From Vesta saturnalis (taxonomy: Eukaryota > Arthropoda > Insecta > Coleoptera > Lampyridae): 64,000 bases of DNA. Positions 12,001 to 21,493 of this stretch are shown here, one piece after another (the stretch's first letter is position 1; the number at the start of each line of letters is the position of its first letter). The translations under genes and the position numbers were made by a program. Below the pieces are notes generated by a model. That model was not told where the DNA came from, made no database searches, and was given only the letters and a program-made list of their open reading frames with translations. The stretch is taken from the NCBI GenBank assembly GCA_036346205.1, contig JARFJB010001278.1, positions 545,001-609,000 on the forward strand. Reading direction: 5' to 3'.

Positions 12001-13913
12001 TTAAATTAAAACTGCAAACAACACTAATATACAAAAATGTGTACAAATTGTTATATCAGGTGCGAGGCATTTTTGCCAAAATTTGTATATTACGAAATAT
12101 TTTAATGTACAAATTTGATATTCATTTCAATATTAATTTAATATAAAAGGTATTCAAGCTCAATTGACTTGGATTAGATAAAAAAAATTTTACTAAGCAG
12201 ATATGCCTACACATAATGTTATATATGTGATAATAAACATTTTAATTGCTGAACAAATAACATCCAATTACAGGACAATATTTCAAATATACAGTTACTT
12301 AGCACATATGTATTATAATTAAACTAAAGTTCTTAAGAGGGCACAAGATTGAAAAGGAACAAAATGATGTTTATGACTCTTTGGTCTCTAAAGAGCGAAC
12401 ATTAATTTTAGATATCAATTAATTGTGATCACAACTTCTTTATGGATAAATGCTGTCAATTTTAAAAGATAAATTTTGAAGAACGTTGTTCAAACAGCTT
12501 GTAAGATGTAGATGTTAATCATGCCAATCATTTAAAATAATGAATTGATTTTGGAGCTTAAGACAATAAATGAGTTGAATTAGTGTAGGTAACAATAGAA
12601 CATTATAGTATGTTTAGTGATAAGCAGTTAGTGTCACACAAATCTTCCAAAATAATGAATTGATTTTGTAGCTTAAGACCGTCCTCATGGGAAAGATATA
12701 ATAGAGTATAATTTTAAATCATCAGCAAAGAAAAATTTGTTTAAATAAATGGCATCTAATAAATTGCAATAAAAGATGGAATAGAAGTGGTCCCAAATTG
12801 GACCTCTGAGGTAGCAATAATAGGTAGTGAGATGTAATTATCGTATGTCACATATTGAATGTGGTTGACTAAATAGGAATTAAGGAAATGTAACAAATCC
12901 TCATGAAATCTAAAGTTATGTAAAGTTGTGAAATCCATATAACATATATTTGCCTTATGTTATGAAGCATTTCAGAATTAAACTGTGATGCACACTAAGT
13001 TTGTTATGAAAGAGTTTCTCCATGAGCTATGTGATCATCTGAAATAAAGCAGGTTAAATATGAGAATATATTATTATATGGTGTGGGAACTTCTTATTTT
13101 GAGATAATTATGTCTACACGAATATGGTCAACTGAACTTGAAACGTTTTTAAAATTAATAATGAGTGAAATAAAATTTAGTTATTGCAATGTATAACCAA
13201 AAGTATGTAACATAGAGAACAAAACTGATTAATCAAGGTATGCACCAGGTATACATAAGGTGTGTAGGCTACGTTAAAAATGCAATTTTCCTTAGCATCA
13301 AATTAACTGGAATTGGGTTATCTAGACAATTAAAATTAATCTTTATAGTAGTAACCTGTGGTAGGACTTGATATCCCAGATGCCAAGTTGGCTTGACATA
13401 AAATCAAAAAACTTTCCATCATTACACAATTTTTTGTCACACTCTGGTACAGTATTGCCTATACAGCATTCCATACTTCAAAGTCGGTATGGGATTTAAT
13501 GCAAAGCAAAGTAGCCATATTTTACTACAAAGGTGTTTGTAAATGAGTTTACACCTGTCAATTGTAAATAAATCCTGCTTTTGTATTCTGGAGTGCTTAA
13601 CAACCACTAACCACTTACATGCCTTTTCCTTTACTAACCACATATTTGTCAGCCCTATTCCAACAAATTAAAACCATTTGTAATTACACACATTTATTTA
13701 CACTAAGGACCTACATGATATAATAATAAAAACAACTTCAAAAAATACACATATTTGCTTAGAAAAGGTTGTACGCGATGTTTTCAATAAAGTTTTAGCA
13801 TGTAAAGGTAATTGTGGATGGATAGGATGAAGAACATGTAACAGATCAGTAATCATTGAATGTGGTACTTTATTTCAAACTGCAAATTGTCTTAATTCAT
13901 TCATTAGTCAAAT

Positions 13914-14005
<92 letters not shown>

Positions 14006-17000
14006 ACATACATAATACATACATACATACATACATACGTCGAAGCGACGTCGTTTTTAGGTGAGTCGACGTCATGCTCCCTCAATGACGTCGTAACGTC
14101 AGTGTTCTGCCTGGGATGCCACGTGACGTCATTTTTTTAACGTCGTGTCTCCTGCCATGCGAAATGTGGGGAATTATAACGTCAATCTATCTAAAAAATG
14201 GAAATTCAAAGGAAAATAAAAATGTATTGTAACCTAGGATCCAAGCTACGGTACTCTACAATCCATTGAGTTTTTCCTTTTTATTTCCATCTTTGGACAG
14301 ATTAAGGTTATAATTTTCGCGTGGTAGAAGATACTGTCTTTTTTAAACGTAAGGGGGTGGTTGAAATTGGGCTCATTTGAAAGGTAAATGTAGTATACTC
14401 CCCTAGAATATTTATGAATTATTAAAATTTTTCTAGAAGTCAAATAATTTAATTATTAACTTAATTTAAAACTTTTTTTGGCATTCATAGTACCACCATG
14501 CACCTCCTGACATAAAGCCTTCGTGTCATTCCATTTTGCACATTTCTGAATGTCTCCAGTGGAATATTTTGGCATTCTAAAATTATTCTTTGCCTTAATT
14601 CTTCTAAATCGTGTGACTTTTAATTTCAAATATTCCCACAAGAAAAAATCAAGTAGGGTCAAATTGGGTGAATGGGTTGCCTGGTCGCAATCTATCCATC
14701 TGTTTGGAAAAACTTTGGACAAGTAGTCCCGTACTGGTCGAAAATAGTGGGGAGGAGCGCCATCTTGTTGAAACCATACCATCTCCTCAATGCCTTCTTA
14801 AAAATTTTCTGGATTGCCCTCCACTACTATTGAATTGTTGGTATAATTTCATTTTGCATCAATTTTGTAAATATAGTGGACCATCCAAATTTTCACTAAT
14901 TCTTTCTGCGAATTCATTTCTTTGATGAGGATCATTTTCATTTAGTTCAATAACCAATTTCAATTTGTAAGGGTGGTACTTTGCTTGCTTAAAAACTTTA
15001 ACTGTTTTTTTATAAACTTCCTGCTTTTCAGCGGTGACGCGCATTGGTAAATTAGAATTTTCAGTAATTTTAGTTAAAATGTCAATTTTTTGCGGCGCTC
15101 ATTTTCTCACAAACTCTACCAATTTCCTTATGAATCTTCGGCAAACGCGATTTTATCGGTTTGTCTCATTGAAATTGACAATTAACAATTTGTTTTTTGC
15201 AAAGCCTTCTTTCTAAAAGTTGCATTCCTGCAAAAGAAATAAAAATTGCTATATCTATAACTTCTGGAAAAATTGGAATAATTTAAAAATGTATTAGGAG
15301 AGTATACTACATGGAAATATCTTTTGAATGATCCTAATTTCAGTACCCCATTCCATTAAATATCCTTAAATTTGCGAATTAATTTGTAAAGTTGGATGAA
15401 CTTGGTAAGCTACAAATGTGACATTTTTTTGCTAGTTTCATTTGTATACATGAGAACTGAGTATATATGTTCACATGCAACTAAGTTTATATCATTGTAT
15501 TAGATCAAATGAAATTGTAGAAAAAATACAAATGAATACTTATACATTTTAAACATGTTGTTCATTCTAAGTAAATGAATATTACCACTGACATGATGAC
15601 TAAACATAACACAGGTGAACGGGTTATCTGGAGGTATTTGTGAATTCACCCGAAAGTGTAAAATCTAGGTGTGGCACACATACTGATCCACAAAGATTTA
15701 GAAAAAAATAAATTAATTGAATCAATAAAAAATTATTGTATCCTAACCCCATCAACCAATGAAATAACACACTTCAAATTTTGAACCAATCACATTTCAA
15801 TTAATGGATGTGTTCATAACACTTATCGTTTTTGTGTTGTCAAAAAAGTGCAAGTAACTACAATAAATAAATACAAAAAATGAATTATTTATTAAAATTA
15901 AATATACATTTATTATTATAATTTATAATTACTCGATAGAAAAGATACATTTTTTAGTTTTCATTATTAAACTTATGCAATAGTCAAGTAAAATATATTT
16001 CGTACATAGTTCCTTTGTGTCGATAATATTGGCTAGGTATGCATTTGCACTCTTTCATCGTAGTCGTGCAAATTTTTGTCATAACAAGCACCCATGCATC
16101 CCGTTAGCCAGTATTATCGACAAGTCACTATGCACTTACTATATTACTGTTGACAATTTAATAAAGGGGAGTGGAGTAGACCCGAATTTTTATGAAATGC
16201 TTAAAAAGGCTTAAAAATGACATTGTAGTTTGTGATTATTACATCAAATATTAGGTTGGTATCCCTTCTATAAAAAATATTGTAGTCGAGGTACACATAT
16301 GTGTATTGTTGTCTTACAAACAATTATACACTTTATAAGATTTTTTATTTCATGAAACGACAGGTGTCCTTGTTCTTTACGAGTTGTGATCCCCAAATAA
16401 ACCACTGTACTCCTACATGTAATTATTATGCAAAGGTAATACTGTAAGTACTTCAATATAATCAGGTACTACAATGATAACTTGTTACAGTGTCAGTTTG
16501 ACAGATTTAATAATCGATTGCATGGTGGAATATTAACGATTATGTAATTTTGGGATTGTAATGATTGACCATTATTATATTTAATAATATGAAAACAGAT
16601 ATAAGGTGAACTTTCCTTTCAATGTTTCAAAACCTCCATTACTTGATTAGTGTTCAATATCATGATGTTTATGAACAAATTTTGTAGAACTTAATATTGC
16701 GTAACAGTGCAATTTTATAAACCAAGGGGTTATTGAAATACTCTGTTTATAATTTTTTTGACATATATACATAATATGAGCATTTGCTGAAAAGCAGCAT
16801 AAATATGTATGTGACTATCGTCACATCTTTCTTTAGTTCTACAAGTATATAACTATAAAAACAAATTTTAACAGTATCAAGGTTAGGTCAATAATCGTAC
16901 AAGTTGAAGCAGTATTTGTATGCACTAATATAGGATAATGCATAGGATTTCTGACCACTATTTAGAATATTTAGCATAAGTATGAAATTCCTTGACAGAA

Positions 17001-19052
17001 TTTTAAATTTTGAACCACTACCGAAAAATTATTTATGTACAGCATATGACAGGTGTGATATATTTATAACTGTGATGTGATCAAATGTTAATATTCTAAT
17101 TTAAGTACTCCCAACTATTTAGTCAACGATACAAATTATAATGTGTTATGCATATACAGTGCATTTCGTATACAAACTTTTAAATTAAGAGACAATATTA
17201 AAAGGTAAAAGTAATATGCAGTAATAAGGTGAATGACAATAGTTTTAATGGGTATTAATCTGAATAGCGGTGACTTATGGATTTTATATTGTGAACATTT
17301 TCTTTACAAAATCATCGTGATTTTTAGGTGAATCTCTATTTAGATTTGATTATTTAGTTCTTTTTTAGGATAGTAAGTTCATGTACATCAGGTTTTAGGG
17401 TAGAAACGCGTAATTAAGTATAGGACTAAAAAATCAAATCTAAATCATATAACAGCTCTTTCATATTTTTTATAACCGAAGTTAGGGTATAATGAATAAA
17501 AAAATTTTTTGAGTGTTTTTTTAACTTAATTTTTGCTTGGTTTAAAAAAAAAAAAAGGTGAACGTAAATGGGCATATTTCAACTTGGTATTTATTACATT
17601 AAGGTTTTGTACATCTGTACTGCGTTAATATGGGGAAAAGAGTTAATTGCATAATGAGTTTAGTTTTTAGTTTATTTTATTATTTTTGTGGTTTGTTACA
17701 ATTATATAACTTATAGGCGGCGGTTCTGGAGAGATGATAGTGCAACAGGATACCATTTTTGTTTCTGGCATGACTCCTGATATATCTGAGGAAGAGATTG
17801 CAAGTCACTTTGGGTCAATTGGTATAATAAAGGTTTGTAACATTTTTCATATTAACACTCAGCGAATTGCACTTTGTTCTTAGACGATTAATGTCTAGGT
17901 ATACTTTGAAGTTCGCAATATAGTTTTGCAGGTTGCCTATACTCTGGTTGATACAAATAATTACTTCTGGCTTATTCATTCTGCAACATTGTTTTTAAGT
18001 AAATTTTTAGAATTGTGGTTTATGAACTGTGAATTTTCAGTTGGACAAGAGAACGCAAAAGCCAAAGATATGGTTATATAAGGATAAAACTACTGGAGCA
18101 TCAAAAGGTGAAGCAACTGTTACTTACGATGATACAAAAGCAGCAGAATCGGCAATATCTTGGTTTGATGGTAAAGAGTTTAAAGGAAGTACAATTAAGG
18201 TGCAATTAGCAACAAAAAGAGATAACTGGAGCGGAGGTGGTGGTGGCCGGCGTGGTGGTGGTGGCGGTGGTGGAGGTGGAGGTGGATTTGGAGGCGGACC
18301 TCGACGTGGAGGAGGAGGTGGTGGAGGTGGTGATCGCGGTAAGTAAACGAAAAACATGATTAGTGAAAGTTATAAGTATTTTTTGTAGACGGAGGTGGTG
18401 GAGGATTTAGAGACAGAGAAAGTCGGGAAGGAGATTGGAGATGTCCCAGTGAAGATTGTGGGAATACAAATTTTGCATGGCGAAATCAATGCAATCGTTG
18501 TAGTGCGCCTAAACCTGAAGGTGGTTCTGGAGGCGGTGGTGGTGGTGGAGGCGATCGACGAGGTGGATCGTCATTTGGTGGACGTGATCGAAGAGGAGGC
18601 GGTGGAGGAGGCGGAGGCGGCGGTGGCTTTAGAGGTGATAGAGGTGGCCGTCCTATGGGTGGTGGCGGAGGCGGAGGTGGTCGATCTGGTCCACCAAGAG
18701 GTAGAGGCGGTTTTGGAGGAGGCGGACGTGGAGGCGGCAGGTAGATGTAAATGGCTTTTCTTTTTTTTTTAACTGAACTATCCCTTTAAACAACAGTCAA
18801 CAGTGTCACTTATCTGATGTCTGATCATTTATGTTAGGGGGTATAAAAACTTCTTTATAAAACGCACACAAAAGATTATCTTCTGGAAAGTGTATCCTGT
18901 CTGAAGAAACAGCAGTAGTAATTATTGAGCATTCATTGAAATAATTAAATAAATTATATCAACATAATACTTTTTAGTTACAGAATTTGTTTCATTTCAG
19001 GGGCAATGGTATGGGTGGCGGAGAAGGACGCGATCGGCCAAGGCCATATTAA
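2882..19052 (+). CDS. caz: cabeza / FUS-TAF15-EWS (FET) family RNA-binding protein, spliced gene
   Basis: FET proteins are nuclear RNA-binding proteins that act in transcription, splicing and RNA granules. Coding exons I can place are 2882-3083, 3480-about 3605 (disrupted), 5128-5156, 17717-17832, 18041-18338, 18389-18740 and 19001-19052. Domain order matches the family: a Gly/Tyr/Ser/Gln low-complexity N-terminus, one RRM (RNP2 TIFVSG, RNP1-like KGEATVTY), RGG runs, a RanBP2 zinc finger (WRCP...CGNTNFAWRNQCNRC), a second RGG region and a C-terminal DRPRPY, the PY-type nuclear import end. Joining exon 1 directly to the 17717 exon and onward gives an open frame of 339 codons plus stop, near the roughly 400 residues of Drosophila caz. 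The ATG at 2882 is preferred over the GTG at 2879. FUS and EWS keep the same order, but the insect context makes caz the natural name. Confidence 0.93.
3084..3479 (+). other. caz intron after exon 1
   Basis: AT-rich intron bounded by GTATTC and TTTTGATATAG. Nothing else recognised in it. Confidence 0.7.
3480..3605 (+). CDS. caz: caz exon 2, Gly-rich, frame disrupted
   Basis: After the acceptor TTGATATAG the frame from exon 1 continues as GGGNYGGGNF, exactly the expected composition. It then slips, and TGA at 3530-3532 closes it. Other frames of 3508-3600 still show Gly/Asn/Tyr codons (GGT TAC AAC TCT GGT, and GGC GGT TAC AAC AGT GGA), so the exon looks like a Gly-rich coding exon with several single-base indels. 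The donor is uncertain; AACG/GTAGTG at 3606 is one choice. Either sequence errors in a repetitive stretch or real decay would explain it. Skipping exons 2 and 3 together keeps the frame. Confidence 0.5.
3606..5127 (+). other. caz intron 2; possible cryptic exon at 3898
   Basis: AT-rich intron. At 3898, after an AG (TAATACAG), comes a patch reading GMVLGRGKGKFGELEFQQRR and ending in a stop near 4005, with AATAAA near 4023. It could be a decayed Gly/Arg exon or an alternative terminal exon; neither is supported beyond sequence appearance. The rest holds nothing I recognise. Confidence 0.4.
5128..5156 (+). CDS. caz: caz microexon 3 (29 nt)
   Basis: Between TTCTGTTTTAG and GTAAAAGC lies a 29-nt segment. 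In the frame that joins the 17717 exon it reads GGNRGGFNK, an RGG-type stretch. It ends with one base over (G), which matches the two bases needed by the next exon. It needs a partner exon of 3n+1 length to keep frame with exon 1, so its use depends on the true structure of exon 2. Confidence 0.6.
7095..7782. mobile_element. Non-autonomous TIR element, 688 bp
   Basis: The left end reads AATTAGGCATTTTCAAGT followed by ACGTC motifs, and the right end is its complement ACTTGAAAATGCCTAATT preceded by GCGACGTC. The inverted ends agree over about 18 bases and again in the ACGTC part. No coding frame is inside, so it is a MITE-like element. Target duplication and superfamily are not clear, because the terminal AATT is itself part of the symmetry. 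Confidence 0.6.
8150..8517 (-). pseudogene. hAT-type transposase relic, part 2 (3' of the piggyBac insertion)
   Basis: On the - strand this reads WVVLDETTDVHGRYVAN, the first catalytic Asp region of a BED/hAT-like family, and after a degenerate stretch VLFVCTDSTSYMVKAMENF, matching the second conserved TDxxxYM block. Stops and frame changes occur between them. It continues the fragment at 11002-11165 across the piggyBac element, which supplies the interruption. The rest of the gene towards lower coordinates is lost or too diverged to follow. Confidence 0.6.
8518..10997 (-). mobile_element. piggyBac element, structurally complete, 2480 bp, TTAA duplication
   Basis: TTAA at 8514-8517 is followed by CCCAGATATTGCC, and the other end is complementary to CCCAGATAAAGCC followed by TTAA at 10998-11001. 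TTAA duplication, CCC start and 2.5 kb length are all typical of piggyBac. A second, internal motif GCCACTGTCCTTTTAAAAG or its complement recurs at about 8527, 8650, 10591 and 10940, likely subterminal transposase binding sites. The transposase gene lies on the - strand. The element sits inside a hAT relic, so it arrived later. Confidence 0.9.
8790..10526 (-). pseudogene. piggyBac (PGBD/DDE_Tnp_1_7) transposase, frameshifted
   Basis: The start codon at 10526 opens MPLTLNELLEEAENFD, an acidic N-terminus. Downstream blocks, in changing frames, follow the family: WDAAYGPAQEKSP; VDESMVPYYGRH with KQFIRGKPIRWDTK (first catalytic Asp region, 9652-9876); FFDNLFTLLPLL (second Asp, about 9500-9530); MGGVDQADQN (third Asp region, about 9180); and a Cys/His-rich C-terminus ending DYFQQYH near 8800. 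All three Asp blocks are visible. The enzyme would excise and insert at TTAA without footprints. At least four frame breaks separate the blocks, so this copy is dead or carries sequence errors. Length over the whole span (about 580 codons) is normal for the family. Confidence 0.85.
11002..11165 (-). pseudogene. hAT-type transposase relic, part 1 (5' of the piggyBac insertion)
   Basis: The - strand reads FNFDLCNAFTAAGIPL, then LKNKTLNEFTATYTKHHIPD and ESTLRKNY, a hallmark segment of an insect BED/hAT-like family (typical form ...KHIPDESTLRKNYL). It is cut at the TTAA where the piggyBac begins, and continues at 8517 downward. A frame shift lies near 11100. Confidence 0.65.
12560..12960 (-). pseudogene. 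Non-LTR reverse transcriptase scrap (Jockey/CR1-like)
   Basis: The - strand gives MDFTTLHNFRFHEDLLHFLN, then LVNHIQYV and PIIATSEVQFG, which align in order with RT fingers-palm segments (usual forms ...FD.VDH..L..KL...G, SYL..R.Q.V, SGVPQGS). After a frame change comes FADDLKLY, the catalytic YADD-type motif. The QG of PQGS is altered, and there are stops. It is about 130 codons of a gene that is normally over 500. It is a 5'- and 3'-truncated fossil in the caz intron. Confidence 0.7.
13912..14038. repeat. (TA)n followed by (CATA)n microsatellite
   Basis: About 85 bases of alternating TA with small interruptions, then short CATA repeats up to 14038. Open frames drawn through it are artefacts of the repeat. 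Confidence 0.95.
14047..14183. promoter_or_regulatory. Cluster of ACGTC motifs (CRE-like)
   Basis: GACGTC occurs at 14047, 14068, 14087 and 14125, the last as the full palindrome TGACGTCA, and AACGTC at 14095, 14139 and 14178. Seven in 137 bases of AT-rich DNA is striking. TGACGTCA is the classic CREB/ATF site; function here is inference. The patch may instead belong to the repeat next to it. Confidence 0.35.
14150..14330. mobile_element. Foldback MITE, diverged relative of 23510-23723
   Basis: It shares the palindromic core of the 23510 element: ATGGAAAT...AAAATAAAAA on the left and TTTTTATTTCCATCTTTGGA then AGATTAAGGTTATAATTTT on the right, around a TAACCTAGGATCC-type centre. The outer ends are diverged, and I cannot define a target duplication. 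Confidence 0.55.
14353..15350 (-). mobile_element. Mariner element, internally deleted, about 1.0 kb
   Basis: The two ends are inverted copies: left GTAGTATACTCCCCTA (about 14391) and, read on the other strand, GTAGTATACTCTCCTA (about 15310). The similarity continues outward to about 14353 and 15350 (GAAATTGGGCTCATTTGAAA against GAAATTAGGATCATTCAAAA). The transposase lies on the - strand. About 1 kb is shorter than the 1.3 kb usual for mariner, matching the internal gap in the gene. Confidence 0.7.
14456..15150 (-). pseudogene. Mariner transposase (DUF4817-type), middle deleted
   Basis: The first part (15044 down to 14859) contains HPYKLKLVIELNENDP, the linker before the catalytic core. It then breaks, and from 14782 the second part reads MVWFQQDGAPPHYF...VRDYL...FPNRW and LLDFFLWEYLK, the second and third catalytic regions. 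The first catalytic Asp region (usually around W-S-D-E) is missing between them, so the protein cannot work. The GAPPHY and DFFLWGYL motifs identify the Tc1/mariner lineage common in insects. Confidence 0.8.
16018..16122. repeat. Small foldback (inverted repeat), 105 bp
   Basis: TGTCGATAATATTGGCTAGG at the left is complementary, with three mismatches, to the right part ending ...TTAGCCAGTATTATCGACA. Both arms continue with a shared ATGCAT, and about 55 bases lie between. It could be a tiny MITE or a hairpin. Confidence 0.6.
17717..17832 (+). CDS. caz: caz exon 4 (first half of RRM)
   Basis: Acceptor TTATAG and donor AAG/GTTTGT. It encodes GGSGEMIVQQDTIFVSGMTP then DISEEEIASHFGSIGIIK, carrying RNP2 (TIFVSG). 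Two bases complete the previous codon, and the exon ends in phase 0. Confidence 0.92.
18041..18338 (+). CDS. caz: caz exon 5 (second half of RRM, first RGG run)
   Basis: Starts LDKRTQKPKIWLYKDKTTGA, then SKGEATVTYDD (RNP1 region) and AAESAISWFDGKEF. It finishes with a long Gly/Arg run and donor CGCG/GTAAGT. The long Lys-rich loop between beta strands is typical of the FET RRM, which lacks the usual aromatic RNP1 residues. Confidence 0.93.
18389..18740 (+). CDS. caz: caz exon 6 (RanBP2 zinc finger and second RGG run)
   Basis: After TTTTGTAG it reads DGGGGGFRDRESREGDWRCP, then SEDCGNTNFAWRNQCNRC and APKPEGG. The four Cys of the RanBP2-type finger are all present, and so is the NF-A-W-R-N core that reads GGU-type RNA in FUS. 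An extensive Arg/Gly stretch follows, ending at GGCGGCAG/GTAGAT. Confidence 0.94.
19001..19052 (+). CDS. caz: caz terminal exon (PY nuclear localisation end)
   Basis: After TTCATTTCAG the frame reads GNGMGGGEGRDRPRPY and stops at TAA 19050-19052. The basic residues followed by a terminal Pro-Tyr match the import signal read by transportin in FET proteins, and end the same way as Drosophila caz. Confidence 0.93.
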
Positions 19053-19330
19053 TTTTATTAGTATCTGTAATAATAATTAACTATAATTTTAATGTTTTAA
19101 GAAAAAACTTTGTAATATTTTTTAGTTTAAGTATGACTGGTCTTTTGATTATCTTTGATAATAAATATCTTTCTGTATTTGTTATTTATTAAAAATTTTG
19201 TTAGATAGGTATGTACTGTCATTTATATTTACTCTATTTGCAAGTCCAGTTTTTTTTTAAATGAATGGATAGAATACTTGATGGACTTGCACATGTTCGA
19301 AGTTACAAATAAAGATTATCCGTCATTTTT
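19053..19330 (+). terminator. caz: caz 3' UTR with two AATAAA signals
   Basis: AATAAA occurs at 19160-19165 and 19308-19313. The second is followed within 25 bases by a TTTTTGTGATATTTC stretch, a plausible cleavage and downstream element. Which one is used is inferred. Confidence 0.6.
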
Positions 19331-20430
19331 GTGATATTTCACATGCGGTTTTATTTCAATACAGTATGACTTTTCTGTGGAAGTGGGATAAAATGTTTTA
19401 TTTATAAGCCTCATTTATTTGTGGTATTAACCCCTTCATTTACGTGATTCAAACTGTTGCACGGTTGTAAGTGTGAAGTAAGACACCTGGTTTGTAAGTT
19501 TGCATCCTGCTATTTTTAGCAGATAGCCAAGGTGAAAACATCAAATGTGATAGATTTGTTGTTGAAAATATTTGCAAAAAACGAGCAGTGCGAGATCTGA
19601 GCCCCCACTCATTGCCCTGCTGAGTTCTGTTTATGCCTTTGCTTCAGTTTAGTGCAGTTTTTACTCTGCATCTTTTATATAAATTGATACTAGACTGATA
19701 ATTAGCAAGAAGCCCTGCTAACTAATATACTTCTATTGCTGTATTAAAGAATAGCTCCTCATACTGTTATTTGAATTTTTAAAATAATCTAATAACGAAT
19801 TTAATAAAATAGCGAGGTGAGTGATTCGGCGTAAGCTTCCACACTGGTGTGGAGCGACGTTGGCGCGAATGCGCTGCTGTAGCGAAAGGTTTAACCATTA
19901 CGTGTATTTTCATTTAAGATTTTGCGAAACAAATTGTATCCAATGAATATCCAGAAAATTCATTGTTAGTAGAAAATCTAACTGACCCAATTAGCTAAGG
20001 CAAACATTTTTAGTAAATTATCCACAACTGTTGAGTGGCCGCACTTCATTATAGTTAGCCAAAAATTTGGAATTACATTCACGTTATTTTAATCTTTGGA
20101 ATAGGGAAATTCACAGTTTTTACCTTTTTATAAACTAACGTCCATTACTACATGAAGCGTATATTGCTGCCAGAGTATGATGTTAGAGCGACATTCATTT
20201 AGTCCGGTTTCCAAGCTACAGCCCACCTACAACCCTTGACCGACCTTGGGGCCAGTGGTAGAGGTGTGCTCCTCTGCTATTTTTCAGGAGCTGCGACTGC
20301 GGCCGCGGCACTGACAAATAGGGATTTTCGGAGTATCGGAGCACGGTAACCGTGCGTGCAAAGTACCGGTAAATACGGCCGACGAGACGCGAGCACGACA
20401 GTTCGCAGTGCCGTTCCCGTAGCTGCTCTA
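19331..20430. other. Intergenic DNA, ending in a GC-rich patch
   Basis: No gene found. 20170-20430 is markedly GC-rich and unlike its surroundings, directly outside the Harbinger element's left target duplication. It may be an old repeat or a CpG-rich regulatory patch; I cannot tell. Confidence 0.4.
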
Positions 20431-20658
20431 TAAGGTAGCAGTCGCACAGAAATTGGCCGCCGACCAAAGACGATCGACCAAAAATTCAATACCACGTTGG
20501 GAGATATATAGAACGACCGTCTTACAAGAACGACCGTCCGGTTTGAAATTTCGAGCCGGCTTTAAATTTTGGTCGGCGGTTAACGGTCGGTGACTCATAA
20601 CGTTTGATATTTTAACTTATTTTTACTAATTCTTTTTTTAAATTATTTATTACTAAGT

Positions 20659-21446
20659 ATGGATGGGTGGACAGTCGAGGAAGTGGATGAATTAATTTGT
20701 TTAATTCATAGCAATTCCATTTTGTATGATTTGTCATTACCTGGATATTCTAACAGGGACATTAAAGAAGATCTCTGGTGTAAGGTTGCCTCAAGAATTC
20801 CAAATAAAAATGGTAAGTGTCAACGCTTTAGTTATGAGTAATAAAATTTTATAAAACATCTTTTAGTGGCAAAGTGAGTGCAGTTGTTACGAGCTGGTTT
20901 TCGTAAAACGAGGAATGTATATACCCCATCAGGCTCAGGCGCCAAACAGAGAAACAGTGGGCGTATTATAAACAATTGTCGTTCTTAGAACCACATTTAG
21001 CCGAAAGGGAAACGATCACTAATGTTAACGAGGCAATTTTAAGCAATTCCGAAGTTAACGACATTTCACGTGGGACATATTATTTACAACCTGATGGTGC
21101 TATGATACCCTCACCTGTAAATAGCGATCCGCAGAGAGAAAACTGTTCGTTGCATCTATCGGAAGAAACACAAGAATTAGACGTAACATTAGTTGAAGAG
21201 GAACCAACTGAGCCCGCTAAAGAAACTATAAAAAAGAAGACAAATCGGGATGGCATGGATAAAGATTTTGAACAATATTTAACAGTAAAAACACAAAAAA
21301 TGTTGAATAAATCTACTAAGGAAAAAACAAACAACAGCACAAAATTGTTTTTATTAAGTTTATTACCCGACGTAGATAACTTATCTGATGAAAAAAAGTT
21401 TCAATTTAAGATTAAAACTTTGGAATTGTTACAGCAACTTCAGTAG
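20659..21446 (+). pseudogene. Harbinger accessory MADF/BESS protein, spliced, frame broken
   Basis: Exon 1 (20659-20812) begins MDGWTVEEVDELICLIHSNS, the start of a MADF (Myb/SANT-like) DNA-binding domain, and ends at a good donor ATG/GTAAGT. After TCTTTTAG (exon from 20867) the MADF remainder reads GFRKTRNVYTPSGSGAKQR, then, one base out of frame, QWAYYKQLSFLEPHL. The 3' part (to 21446) ends with a BESS-like motif, LFLLSLLPDVDNLSDEKKFQ. In this superfamily the accessory protein brings the transposase into the nucleus and to the ends. A TGA comes right after the splice junction and one A is missing near 20952, so the joined frame is not open as read. Confidence 0.8.
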
Positions 21447-21493
21447 ATAACATATCAATACTGTATAATAAAACACATTTTGAAGCGTCTAAA

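Larger units (their letters stand above)
5157..17716 (+). other. caz 12.6 kb intron packed with transposon remains
   Basis: Bounded by GTAAAAGC and TATAACTTATAG. It contains the pogo-like end pair (6385, 11752), a small TIR element (7095-7782), a hAT relic split by a piggyBac (8518-10997), an RT scrap (12560-12960), the (TA)n tract at 13912, an ACGTC cluster (14047-14183), a MITE relative (about 14150-14330) and a deleted mariner (14353-15350). 5157-6380, 11755-12555, 12965-13910 and 15351-17700 hold AT-rich sequence in which I see no gene, apart from a small foldback at 16018-16122. Confidence 0.75.

Noticed and set aside
12756..12938. Small independent gene on the - strand
   Set aside because: Its residues align with RT palm segments and FADD follows in another frame, so it is a retroelement scrap.
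13856..14140. Tyr/Ile frames across the (TA)n tract
   Set aside because: Microsatellite artefact.
18124..18357. Pro-rich - strand frame opposite the caz RGG exon
   Set aside because: Shadow of Gly codons on the coding strand.
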